Of a stretch of DNA of 64,000 nucleotides, positions 25,632 to 33,643 are shown one piece after another (the first letter of the stretch is position 1; each line of letters begins with the position of its first letter). This DNA comes from Candidatus Cloacimonas sp. (GTDB lineage: Bacteria; Cloacimonadota; Cloacimonadia; Cloacimonadales; Cloacimonadaceae). The notes under the pieces are model-generated. The model did no database searches and had not been told where the DNA came from. It saw only the letters and a program-made list of their open reading frames with translations. A program made the translations under genes and the position numbers. The DNA lies in contig JALOCJ010000006.1 in NCBI GenBank assembly GCA_023227825.1, positions 105,035 to 169,034 of the forward strand, written 5' to 3'.

Positions 25632-26455
25632 AAATATTTACTCCTATAAATTCTTATAGTGACCTTAAAAATGAATTAGATTATGTAAAGCATAATCCTT
25701 ATACATTCTTAAACAACCTATTTGTAGATTATACATTATGGGAAAATGCTTTTGATGAAGGAAGAATATTAATATATAAAACGAATAATGCTTTATGGAT
25801 ATTGAAAAGGAATAATGGTTTTTGTGATCTTTTCTATAGTTGTTCTGATCTTGAAGGATTTAAACATGATTTAGTAATTATTTTAGATGATTTGGATCAG
25901 CCCACTATTGTGACAACATTCTATAAGGAATTAATAGACGAAGTAAAAGAATTTGAATATATAACTACAAATTTTAAGATATATTCTACATTTAATCGTA
26001 TGTCCAATAGTAATTTTGATTCTATAAAAGAACATATTCCTAACAATCAAATTAAACAAGCTAACTATGAAGATATCCCTCAAATACAATGTCTTTTTAA
26101 TAAAGTTTTTGATAAATATGATGATAAAATCCCTGACAATAACCTTCTAAAGCATTATATTAAAAATGAATATGTTAGAGTTATTAGAAATGATGATAAG
26201 GTTATTGCTTGTTTAATTGCTACTATTAAGGGAGCAACCTCACAATTTCAATATATAACTATCAATGATGAATACCAAAATAGGGGCTATGGCTCTATAA
26301 TGATGAAGGAATATTTATATGATATTTATAAAGATTATGTTAAAAGAAGTTTGTTATGGGTTAAATCCAATAATACATCAGCAATAAAATATTATTCAAA
26401 GCATGGCTTTAAAAATGAAGGGTTACATAAAACAATAATGATTTATGGAGTATAA
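25628..26455 (+). CDS. GNAT-family N-acetyltransferase-like protein
   Basis: 275 residues, overlapping the adenylation gene by 4 bases. The C-terminal half (about 150-270) has the acetyl-CoA fold: VRVIRNDDKVIACLIATI, QYITINDEYQNRGYGSIMMKEYL (motif A with QNRGYGS) and ALLWVKSNNTSAIKYYSKHGF-like strand-helix. The N-terminal half is unrecognised and resembles the substrate part of two-domain GNATs. It could transfer the activated acyl group or acetylate an amino sugar. Placement between the adenylation enzyme and its carrier protein favours the acyl-assembly role. Confidence 0.75.
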   Translation: MKIFTPINSYSDLKNELDYVKHNPYTFLNNLFVDYTLWENAFDEGRILIYKTNNALWILKRNNGFCDLFYSCSDLEGFKHDLVIILDDLDQPTIVTTFYKELIDEVKEFEYITTNFKIYSTFNRMSNSNFDSIKEHIPNNQIKQANYEDIPQIQCLFNKVFDKYDDKIPDNNLLKHYIKNEYVRVIRNDDKVIACLIATIKGATSQFQYITINDEYQNRGYGSIMMKEYLYDIYKDYVKRSLLWVKSNNTSAIKYYSKHGFKNEGLHKTIMIYGV

Positions 26456-26456
26456 T

Positions 26457-26687
26457 ATGGATATAATTGTAAAAATATTACAAAATATCAGGCCTGAATT
26501 TAATTTTGAAGACACAGTAGATTTTTTTAAAGAAGGTATGCTTGATTCTTTTGATATGTTATCCTTAATATCAGATTTGGAAAAAGAATTTGATATTAAA
26601 ATCAACGGTATGGATATAATACCAGAGAACTTCAATTCCCTAAGCAGTATAAAAGATTTATTGAAAAAATATGGGGTTATAATATGA
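26457..26687 (+). CDS. acyl carrier protein (first)
   Basis: 76 residues from ATG 26457, preceded by GGAG; an in-frame ATG at 26445 lies inside the upstream gene. The phosphopantetheine serine is Ser31 in GMLDSFDML, as in DltC-type carriers. Helix 3 follows with LSSIKDLLKKYG. It probably receives the acyl group activated by the stand-alone adenylation enzyme two genes upstream. It overlaps the KAS III gene by 4 bases. Confidence 0.88.
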   Translation: MDIIVKILQNIRPEFNFEDTVDFFKEGMLDSFDMLSLISDLEKEFDIKINGMDIIPENFNSLSSIKDLLKKYGVII

Positions 26688-27754
26688 ATCTATTTTTTAG
26701 GAATAAAAGGATATCTTCTATCCTAACTGTATTACCTAAAAGAATAAGTTATTTTGATGATGAAATGGAAAAATTCAATTTTTCCAAATCACAATCTAAT
26801 AAATTAAAAAGTATAATGGGCTATAATAAACATAGAATAATAGATAATCAAACTTGCAGTTCTGATTTATGTATTTATGGAATAAATAAACTTAAGGAAG
26901 AAAATATAATTAATTTTGATGAAATTGATGCTCTCGTTGTTATTACTCAATCACCCGATTATTTTATGCCTCCTACCAGTAGTATTATCCATGGGGCATT
27001 GAATTTAAAAAAAGATATGATTTGCATAGATATTAATCAAGGTTGTGCAGGGTATATAATTGGACTTATAGAAGCATTTATGTTACTGGATCAGCCGTTT
27101 ATAAATAAAGTAGCTTTATGTAATGTTGATATACTAAGCAAGAAAGTATCATCTCAAGATAGAAATAGTTATCCATTAATCGGTGATGGTGCTGCAATAA
27201 CTATTGTAGAAAGAGCTACGGAAAATAATAAGATATTTGGTGTAATTAAAGTTGATGGCTCAAGAGCAGATTTACTTATGATCCCCGCTGGGGGATTTAA
27301 AAAACCATCCAGTTCAGAAACTGCTATTATTATAGAAGATGATAAAGATAATTTTAGAGCTGAAGATCATTTAGTTATGAAAGGGGATTTGGTGTTTAAC
27401 TTTGTGCAAACAGAAGTTCCTCCAATGCTTGAGGATTTGCTATCTTATGCAAATATTAGTAAGGAAGATATAGATTATTATATGTTCCATCAACCAAATA
27501 GATTTATGCTCCAAAAGTTAGCCCAAAGTATTAATGTTCCTGAATTAAAAATGCCAAATAATATTGTGGAAAATTTTGGCAATGCAAGTGGAGTAACTAT
27601 TCCAACTGCAATTTGTTATAATTTAGGGAATCAATTACTGAGTGAAAATTTTACTATGTGCTTAGCAGGATTCGGTGTTGGGCTTACTTGGGCAGGTCTT
27701 ATTATGGATATTGGTAATCTTAATTATTGTAATATATCTGAATATGATATATAA
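26684..27754 (+). CDS. 3-oxoacyl-ACP synthase III (FabH-like)
   Basis: 356 residues. It condenses an acyl thioester with malonyl-ACP. The catalytic triad is visible: Cys121 in INQGCAGYIIGL, His in MFHQPNRFMLQKL and Asn in NFGNASGVTIPT. The sequence is a full-length KAS III. It sits between two carrier proteins and before an SDR, so it likely extends the carrier-bound acyl by two carbons to a 3-oxoacyl group that is then reduced. It is coupled to the upstream carrier gene (ATGA overlap). Confidence 0.9.
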   Translation: MNLFFRNKRISSILTVLPKRISYFDDEMEKFNFSKSQSNKLKSIMGYNKHRIIDNQTCSSDLCIYGINKLKEENIINFDEIDALVVITQSPDYFMPPTSSIIHGALNLKKDMICIDINQGCAGYIIGLIEAFMLLDQPFINKVALCNVDILSKKVSSQDRNSYPLIGDGAAITIVERATENNKIFGVIKVDGSRADLLMIPAGGFKKPSSSETAIIIEDDKDNFRAEDHLVMKGDLVFNFVQTEVPPMLEDLLSYANISKEDIDYYMFHQPNRFMLQKLAQSINVPELKMPNNIVENFGNASGVTIPTAICYNLGNQLLSENFTMCLAGFGVGLTWAGLIMDIGNLNYCNISEYDI

Positions 27755-27771
27755 ATATAAAGGAGTGTATT

Positions 27772-27993
27772 ATGGAAGATTTAAATAAAATACTTGCTGA
27801 AATACTTGAGGTTGAACAAGTAAATAGCCAAGATATTCTTACAGAGTTTGAAGTTTGGGATTCACTAACAGCACTTTCAATAATTGCAGCTATTGGTGAG
27901 AAATATAATGTATATTTAAGCAGTAAAGAGATTATGGAAGCAAGAACTATAAAGAATTTAGAAAAAACTATAATATCAAAGATTAATAATTAA
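27772..27993 (+). CDS. acyl carrier protein (second)
   Basis: 73 residues. Ser31 in the EVWDSLTALSII motif is the phosphopantetheine site. AGGAGTG at 27762-27768 is a good ribosome site. A carrier distinct from the first suggests separate loading and extension lines. It overlaps the SDR start by one base (TAATG). Confidence 0.88.
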   Translation: MEDLNKILAEILEVEQVNSQDILTEFEVWDSLTALSIIAAIGEKYNVYLSSKEIMEARTIKNLEKTIISKINN

Positions 27994-28712
27994 TGAAAGA
28001 AACTATATTATTAACGGGAGCTACTTCTGATATTGGTTGTGAAATCTACAAGAATTTAATCGATACCTATGATATCGTTTTAATGGCAAGAGATCCAAAA
28101 AAGGTAACAAATATTTATAGTAATGTTCCATATCAAAATGTAGTATATGCCAATTTAGAAGAACCCGAAAATACAAAGCAAATATTATATGAGCATCTAA
28201 ACAATAACGATATAATTATTAATCATTTTATACATTGTGCAGGTTTATTGCAATTAGAAGGGATAAAAAGCATAACCTATAAAAATCAAATAAGAATTTT
28301 CAATGTTAATTTATTTTCAGCTATTCAAATCATTCAAGTATTATTAAATAAAAAGAATAGGCCTTTTTTTTCTACGATATCTTTTATTTCAAGTTTATGG
28401 AGTATTAGAGGAACGAAAGGTAATTCAATTTATGCTTCTAGTAAAGGATCTTTAAATTCCTTATGTATCAATCTGGCTGTTGAGCTTGCTCCTAAAATAA
28501 GAGTTAATTCAATTCTACCAGGAGCAATTATTACAAATATGTCCAAAGAGAGTTTTGTAGAGAAAAATATAGAAGAAGTAAATAAGGACTATTTACTTGG
28601 TCTGGGCTCTACATCTGATATTGCAGGAATTATTAAATTCATTATTTCTAAAGAAGCAAGATGGATAACAGGACAAAATATTATAGTAGATGGGGGTAAA
28701 TCTTGTAAATGA
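27993..28712 (+). CDS. SDR-family oxidoreductase (3-oxoacyl-ACP reductase-like)
   Basis: 239 residues with the classical SDR pattern: TGATSDIG nucleotide-binding glycines near residue 8, an HCAG segment corresponding to NNAG, catalytic Ser in ISFISSLWS, and YASSK with catalytic Tyr and Lys. The tail WITGQNIIVDGGKS is typical of FabG. It probably reduces the 3-oxoacyl product of the KAS III next door to a 3-hydroxyacyl chain. It overlaps its neighbours by 1 and 4 bases. Confidence 0.88.
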   Translation: MKETILLTGATSDIGCEIYKNLIDTYDIVLMARDPKKVTNIYSNVPYQNVVYANLEEPENTKQILYEHLNNNDIIINHFIHCAGLLQLEGIKSITYKNQIRIFNVNLFSAIQIIQVLLNKKNRPFFSTISFISSLWSIRGTKGNSIYASSKGSLNSLCINLAVELAPKIRVNSILPGAIITNMSKESFVEKNIEEVNKDYLLGLGSTSDIAGIIKFIISKEARWITGQNIIVDGGKSCK

Positions 28713-29560
28713 AAAGAACAATAGATAAAAAATATCTTTTCACAGATAGAATGGGGCATAAACTCTATAAAGAAGATATTATCGAAACCTTAATAGACAT
28801 TGAGACAAATGATTGTAATTACCTTTTTATTCATTCAGCCATGTCTTTTGGACTCCCAAATAAAGATTTAAGTAGAAATGAAATTGCTAAAGAAATATTA
28901 GAAGCTATCTTAGCGACTAATATCCCTAATATAATATTTCCTACTTTTACATTTAGTTTTTGTAACAATGAAGATTATGACATACAAAATACTAAAACAA
29001 AGATGGGTTTTATTAACGAGTATACTAGAAAAGATTATCGTTTTAAACGAACATCCGATCCCTTATTATCTGTAACAATACTTGGTGATGATAATCAAAT
29101 AATAAATATTGGAAAATATTCTATAGGAAAGGATTCATTCTATGATAAATTAGCTAAGAGAGATAAAGTAAAATTCCTATTCTTTGGAACTAATTTAGGT
29201 GATTGTTTTACTTATATGCACTATTTAGAATGGGTGAACAGAGTACCGTATAGGTATGATAGAACATTCACTGGAACAATAATAGATAGGGACAGAAAAT
29301 ACCAAGATCAATACACTTTATTTGTTCGTTACAACGGGGTTATTCCTAGTGATGGTAGCTATTGTTATGAACAGCTTCTTAAAAATTATAGTATGCTTAA
29401 ATCTCGGGTTTTTGGAGATTCATCTATTTCATGTGTGGATAGAGATATGGCTACTGATGTATATAATGATATCATAAAAAAAAATATGTATTATTTCGTT
29501 GATGGTAATATTTATAGTAAGGATGAAAGTTTTACATCTGTTAATATGGTATCACTATGA
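28709..29560 (+). CDS. AAC(3)-family acyltransferase
   Basis: 283 residues resembling aminoglycoside 3-N-acetyltransferases: YLFIHSAMSFGL, NIIFPTFTFSF, NTKTKMGFINEYTR and RTSDPLLSVTILG in the family order. Members in O-antigen clusters are thought to acylate amino sugars rather than antibiotics. Its place right after the acyl-assembly genes suggests it transfers the finished acyl group from carrier protein to a 4-amino-4,6-dideoxyhexose. That substrate is inferred. Confidence 0.85.
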   Translation: MKRTIDKKYLFTDRMGHKLYKEDIIETLIDIETNDCNYLFIHSAMSFGLPNKDLSRNEIAKEILEAILATNIPNIIFPTFTFSFCNNEDYDIQNTKTKMGFINEYTRKDYRFKRTSDPLLSVTILGDDNQIINIGKYSIGKDSFYDKLAKRDKVKFLFFGTNLGDCFTYMHYLEWVNRVPYRYDRTFTGTIIDRDRKYQDQYTLFVRYNGVIPSDGSYCYEQLLKNYSMLKSRVFGDSSISCVDRDMATDVYNDIIKKNMYYFVDGNIYSKDESFTSVNMVSL

Positions 29561-30312
29561 ATAGTTTTCTTTTTTATGAAAGTCCTATTGAAACTGAAGT
29601 ATTTGGTTTTCCGGTTTATTATACAGATTATAAAACCTTAGTTATGACATTAGAGAATGATCAATATAGAAATATAGAGGATGAGTTATTAAATAATATT
29701 TGTTCTTGTTATCTATGTGCTAAAATACCAGCGAAAGATATAGTAACTATCAATAAAATGACAAATTACGGTTTTGAATATATTGAAACTCAAATTCAAT
29801 CTAAAGTTAAATTTATTAATAGAAAACTCCCAGATACTGATTATTATATTAGACCAGTTACTTCTGAAAATGATTTAGATGAAGTACTAAATATTGCCTC
29901 TTCAACTTTTGAAAATGATAGGATATCAATAGATCCATTGCTTCCTAAATGCCTTGCTGGTAAAAGATATTCAGCTTTTGTCATTAATTCGTTTAAATCC
30001 AATATAGAAAATGTTATGGCCGTTATTGATAATAAAAGTCAAAATATTATAGGATTTAAAACACATCACATCGAAAATAACCATCTTATCACATTCCTCC
30101 TTGGTGGAATATCTAACGAATATAAAGGTTTTGGGTTGGGTCTCATAAGTGATATACTTGAGATGAATTATCTATTAAATAAAGGATTTTTATGGGGATA
30201 TACTAATATCTCTACAATTAATATTCCTGTTTTTAATCTTGAAATTGGACTTTTAGGATTCAAGGTTAAATCTGTATATGTTGTATTAAGAAAAATTGTT
30301 AATAATAAGTAA
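29557..30312 (+). CDS. GNAT-like acetyltransferase (WecD-like)
   Basis: 251 residues, overlapping the AAC(3)-like gene by 4 bases. The C-terminal half contains YYIRPVTSENDLDEVLNIASSTF, IIGFKTHHI and GGISNEYKGFGLGLISDILE, a GNAT motif A variant. The arrangement resembles TDP-fucosamine acetyltransferase WecD, and a wecE homologue is present downstream. The acyl-CoA-binding Q/RxxGxG/A pattern is imperfect (YKGFGLGL), so donor specificity is uncertain. Confidence 0.65.
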   Translation: MNSFLFYESPIETEVFGFPVYYTDYKTLVMTLENDQYRNIEDELLNNICSCYLCAKIPAKDIVTINKMTNYGFEYIETQIQSKVKFINRKLPDTDYYIRPVTSENDLDEVLNIASSTFENDRISIDPLLPKCLAGKRYSAFVINSFKSNIENVMAVIDNKSQNIIGFKTHHIENNHLITFLLGGISNEYKGFGLGLISDILEMNYLLNKGFLWGYTNISTINIPVFNLEIGLLGFKVKSVYVVLRKIVNNK

Positions 30313-30314
30313 AC

Positions 30315-31241
30315 ATGCTAAGCATAATAATACCTTGCTATAACACAAGGGAATGCATAACCGCATTATACGAAAGTATAAAAAATATTTTAGGACACAA
30401 TAAAATTGCTTATGAAATTATTTTTATTGATGATAAAAGTCCCCAAAAGGATTATGAAGTAGTTAAGCATCTATCGCAAATAGATTCTTCAGTAAAATTA
30501 ATTAAATTTGTTAGAAACTTTGGTCAGCAAAATGCTATTTCGGCGGGATTGAAAATTAGCAAAGGTGATTGGGTTATAGTTATGGATGCAGATATGCAAG
30601 ATGACCCGATTTATATACCGCAGTTATATAGTAAAGTTCAAGAAGGTTATGATATTGTATTTGCAAAAAGAATAAATCGTAAACATTCCTTTATTAAAAT
30701 ATTAGAGTCCCGAGTTTATCATTTGTGTTTTAATTGGTTAACGGGTATGGACACTGATACAACAATTGGAAATTATGGTATATATAGTCGTAAAGTAGTT
30801 AATGAATTTAACAATATGAATGAGCAATTTAGAAGTTTTGGTTTGTTAATAAAATGGATGGGATTTAATTGTGCATATATGGATGTAGAACATGGGAAAA
30901 GATACACCGGAAAATCATCCTATAATTTTCATAAGGGGATAATACTTGCATTTAATGCAATGATTGCTTTTTCTCAAAGGCCTCTAAAGTTTGCTGTTTT
31001 GATTGGATTTGGAATTACATTTATTTCAATAATAGTATCTATTATTTTCATTATAAGATGGCTATTAGGTGAAGTTGCAATAATTGGCTGGACAAGTATT
31101 GTTTTGTCTATTTGGTTGATAGGAGGTCTTAATATTATTATTTTAGGAATAGTGGGTTTATATATAGGTAAAATTTTTGAAGAAACAAAGCAGAGACCTC
31201 ATTATATTATAGATTATATGGTAAATATAAATGAAACTTAA
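30315..31241 (+). CDS. GT2 polyprenyl-phosphate glycosyltransferase (GtrB/ArnC-like)
   Basis: 308 residues. The GT-A domain contains SIIIPCYNTRECI, FIDDKSPQKDYE and the metal-binding DADMQDDP. Two transmembrane helices at about 228-250 and 262-290, then KIFEETKQRPHYII, are the hallmark of DPM1/GtrB/ArnC enzymes that move a sugar onto undecaprenyl phosphate. Two small EamA/SMR-like membrane proteins follow, the usual flippase partners. Confidence 0.9.
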   Translation: MLSIIIPCYNTRECITALYESIKNILGHNKIAYEIIFIDDKSPQKDYEVVKHLSQIDSSVKLIKFVRNFGQQNAISAGLKISKGDWVIVMDADMQDDPIYIPQLYSKVQEGYDIVFAKRINRKHSFIKILESRVYHLCFNWLTGMDTDTTIGNYGIYSRKVVNEFNNMNEQFRSFGLLIKWMGFNCAYMDVEHGKRYTGKSSYNFHKGIILAFNAMIAFSQRPLKFAVLIGFGITFISIIVSIIFIIRWLLGEVAIIGWTSIVLSIWLIGGLNIIILGIVGLYIGKIFEETKQRPHYIIDYMVNINET

Positions 31242-31584
31242 GAACTTACTTCTTTTACTTTTAGGTTATATAATTTATAGTTTTATAGGTGTCGTCTCAA
31301 AAGGTTCAATAGGAAATTCTCTGAGAAGTATAAAGACATTATTGTACTATGGAATTGTTCTTATGTTATTAGGATCGTATGCATTAATATGGCAGATAAG
31401 CATTAAGAAAATTCCCTTATATATGGCTTATATGGGCAAGAGTATATCTCTCATATTAACACTGCTTTGGTCTAATATCTTTTTTAATGAAGTGATAAAA
31501 ATAAATAATATCGTAGGAGCAATATTGGTAATTCTTGGAATATTACTTATGTTTAGTCCTAAGGAGAATACTTGTTCTATATAG
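31231..31584 (+). CDS. small multidrug-resistance-like membrane protein (ArnE-like flippase subunit)
   Basis: 117 residues with four hydrophobic segments (about 5-25, 38-58, 65-85, 92-112). The last half (IPLYMAYMGKSISLILTLLWSNIFFNE and NNIVGAILVILGILLMF) is the typical EmrE/ArnE repeat. Placed after a polyprenyl-phosphate glycosyltransferase and before a second such gene, it probably forms a heterodimer that flips undecaprenyl-phosphate-sugar. Confidence 0.8.
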   Translation: MKLKNLLLLLLGYIIYSFIGVVSKGSIGNSLRSIKTLLYYGIVLMLLGSYALIWQISIKKIPLYMAYMGKSISLILTLLWSNIFFNEVIKINNIVGAILVILGILLMFSPKENTCSI

Positions 31585-31901
31585 TAATGATACTAGGGGT
31601 TTTTTTAGGAAGTATCGCTCAAATTCCTTTAAAAAGTTCAGCTTTAGAAAAAGAAACGGGAACAATATCTTACTTTTTGAATAAAAAAACTATAATAGGA
31701 TATGGCTTAATGATCATAGCTTCTCTTTTGAGTTTTTTGGCAATAAGAAATATTGAATTAAAAAGGGGAGCAATTATTGAAACATCGGGTTATTTATTTA
31801 TTTTAGCGATTAGTAGATTTGTTTTTAATGAAAGTATTACAAGAAGGCAGTATATAGCAGCACTTCTGATAATAATAGGAATTCTCATTTTCAATGTCTA
31901 A
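31572..31901 (+). CDS. small multidrug-resistance-like membrane protein (ArnF-like flippase subunit)
   Basis: 109 residues from TTG 31572, which has AAGGAG at 31561-31566 with good spacing; ATG 31587 is an alternative. Four membrane segments are visible, with IETSGYLFILAISRFVFNESI and AALLIIIGILIFN at the end. It is probably the partner of the preceding subunit. The genes overlap by 13 bases and the next gene (wecE) by 8, so the unit is translationally coupled. Confidence 0.78.
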   Translation: MFYIVMILGVFLGSIAQIPLKSSALEKETGTISYFLNKKTIIGYGLMIIASLLSFLAIRNIELKRGAIIETSGYLFILAISRFVFNESITRRQYIAALLIIIGILIFNV

Positions 31902-33120
31902 CATATCGTCAATTCCCTTTAATAAACCTTTTGCTACAGGAAAAGAGCTGGAATATATTCAGGATGCTATAAACCTTGGGCATATTTCAGGAAATGGATA
32001 TTATACCAAGAAATGCCAGAACTTTTTTCAGGAACGCTATAGTTTTAAAAAATGCCTTTTAACAACTTCTTGCACAGATGCTTTGGAGATGGCTGCTATT
32101 TTAATCAATACTCAACCCGGAGACGAGATTATTTTACCATCCTTCACTTTTGTCTCTACAGCCAATGCTTTTGCTTTAAGAGGTGCAAAACTTATCTTTT
32201 GTGATAGCAGAACTGATCATCCAGGAATTGATGAAGATAAAATAGAAGAATTAATTACAGAAAAAACCAAAGCAATAGTTCCGGTTCACTATGCAGGTGT
32301 AGCTTGTGATATGGATAAAATTATGGCTTTAGCCGAAAAATATAATTTGTTTGTTGTTGAAGACGCTGCTCAGGCAATAGACAGTTATTATAAAGGTAAA
32401 CCTTTAGGAGGAATAGGCCATCTGGGATGCTTTTCCTTTCATGAAACCAAAAATATTTCTTCCGGTGAGGGAGGAATGTTAGTTGTTAATGATGATAGGT
32501 TTATTGAAAGAAGCGAAATAATTTGGGAAAAAGGAACAAACAGACAGGCATTTTTCCGAGGTGAAATTGATAAATACGGTTGGGTAGATATTGGTTCTTC
32601 TTTTTTACCTTCGGATATTATAGCTGCTTTTTTATGGGCTCAACTGGAACATATTGATGAAATTCAAGCCAAGCGCTTACAGATTTGGAATCAATACAAT
32701 GAAACCCTTAAACCAATTGCAGATAAAGCTGAAATCCGTCTTCCTTTTATACCTGATTATGCAACAAATAATGCACATATGTATTATATTATAGCAGAGG
32801 GCAAAGAGCAGAGGGCAGAGAGTGAAAAGCTAAGAGCAGAGAGCAAAGAGCAGAGGGCAGAGAGTGAAAAGATAAGGGCAGAGAGCAAAGAGCAGAGAGA
32901 TAAAATTATTAAGAAGTTAAAAGATAAAGGTATACAAGCTGTTTTTCATTATCAGAGCTTGCATCAGTCCAAATTTTATTCATCTCAATCAATGCAAAGA
33001 GAATGTCCCCAATCCGATTATTATTCCCTGAACCTGTTAAGATTACCTTTATTTGTAGGGATAGATACTACGATAACTCAAAAAATGTTTAAAATATTAA
33101 TGGAGTATAACGATGACTAA
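31894..33120 (+). CDS. wecE: dTDP-4-amino-4,6-dideoxygalactose transaminase with repeat-encoded insertion
   Basis: 408 residues, close to WecE/RffA over its whole length: IPFNKPFATGKELEYIQ, VPVHYAGVACDMDKIMALA, VVEDAAQAID, GCFSFHETKN with the PLP lysine, EKGTNRQAFFRGEIDKYGW and NAHMYYI. It converts dTDP-4-keto-6-deoxyglucose to dTDP-4-amino-4,6-dideoxygalactose. About 36 residues (roughly 301-336, DNA 32793-32901) are a repetitive K/E/R/S segment (EQRAESEKLRAESK twice and a part) encoded by a 7-bp-period array, where E. coli WecE has only a short loop. The frame is kept, so the enzyme may still work. Confidence 0.9.
   Translation: MSNISSIPFNKPFATGKELEYIQDAINLGHISGNGYYTKKCQNFFQERYSFKKCLLTTSCTDALEMAAILINTQPGDEIILPSFTFVSTANAFALRGAKLIFCDSRTDHPGIDEDKIEELITEKTKAIVPVHYAGVACDMDKIMALAEKYNLFVVEDAAQAIDSYYKGKPLGGIGHLGCFSFHETKNISSGEGGMLVVNDDRFIERSEIIWEKGTNRQAFFRGEIDKYGWVDIGSSFLPSDIIAAFLWAQLEHIDEIQAKRLQIWNQYNETLKPIADKAEIRLPFIPDYATNNAHMYYIIAEGKEQRAESEKLRAESKEQRAESEKIRAESKEQRDKIIKKLKDKGIQAVFHYQSLHQSKFYSSQSMQRECPQSDYYSLNLLRLPLFVGIDTTITQKMFKILMEYNDD
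32793..32901. repeat. 7-bp-period array (gcagagg type) inside wecE
   Basis: Units such as GAGGGCA-AAGAGCA-GAGGGCA-GAGAGTG-AAAAGCT; six units make a 42-bp higher-order repeat present about 2.5 times. The sequence type matches family E at 20740. Length near 108 bp keeps the reading frame. Confidence 0.88.
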
Positions 33121-33420
33121 AAATCGGATAGAATACTTTATCAAATTCTCAAATTATATCTTAATACTTCTTTTTTTCTTCATATTCATATTTAAAACTA
33201 TTCAATGTTTTATCACTACAAATTCCATAGGAGACGAAGCATTTTATTTAAATGAATTAAATAGATTTAGGGAAGTAGGATTATGGAATTCTTTTTCTGC
33301 GTATTAATTCTATTATCTATAAGTATTATAGCTGAATACCTGCTGAGGGTCTTTGATGAGGTAAAGAATAGACCGGGATTTATTATTAAAAAGGGTAAAA
33401 CATCTATCCCTGATAAATGA
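33113..33420 (+). pseudogene. fused remnants: membrane glycosyltransferase N-terminus and GT2 C-terminus
   Basis: The first frame (33113-33307) encodes 64 residues with one membrane segment and GDEAFYLNELNRF, like the start of a GT-C/PMT-type protein, then stops. A second frame (from ATG 33283 to 33420) encodes SISIIAEYLLRVFDEVKNRP, the typical C-terminal end of GtrB/DPM1-type GT2 enzymes. The junction near 33283 joins two unrelated genes out of frame, which indicates deletion and decay. It overlaps the end of wecE by 8 bases. Confidence 0.65.
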
Positions 33421-33443
33421 AACAATATTAAAGAGGAATGGAG

Positions 33444-33545
33444 ATGCATAAAAACAGTAAAGCACTATCATATATAGAGATTATTTTCTATCTTGTTATT
33501 ATCTTTATATATCCTTTTCTGTTTATATCCCATAGCGGGGATTAA
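33444..33545 (+). pseudogene. short membrane-protein N-terminal remnant
   Basis: 33 codons (MHKNSKALSYIEIIFYLVII...ISHSGD) with a ribosome site AGAGG and one membrane helix, ending at TAA. It resembles the cytoplasmic start and first helix of GT-C membrane glycosyltransferases, cut off right after the helix. From 33546 to 33643 I see only AT-rich sequence. Confidence 0.4.
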
Positions 33546-33643
33546 AAAGATAGTACTAAGTTTTATATAGTTTAGTTTGATATATTATTTATGGATTTAC
33601 ATATTTAATATTTATATTATTATATACACAAAGGAGGATTTTT

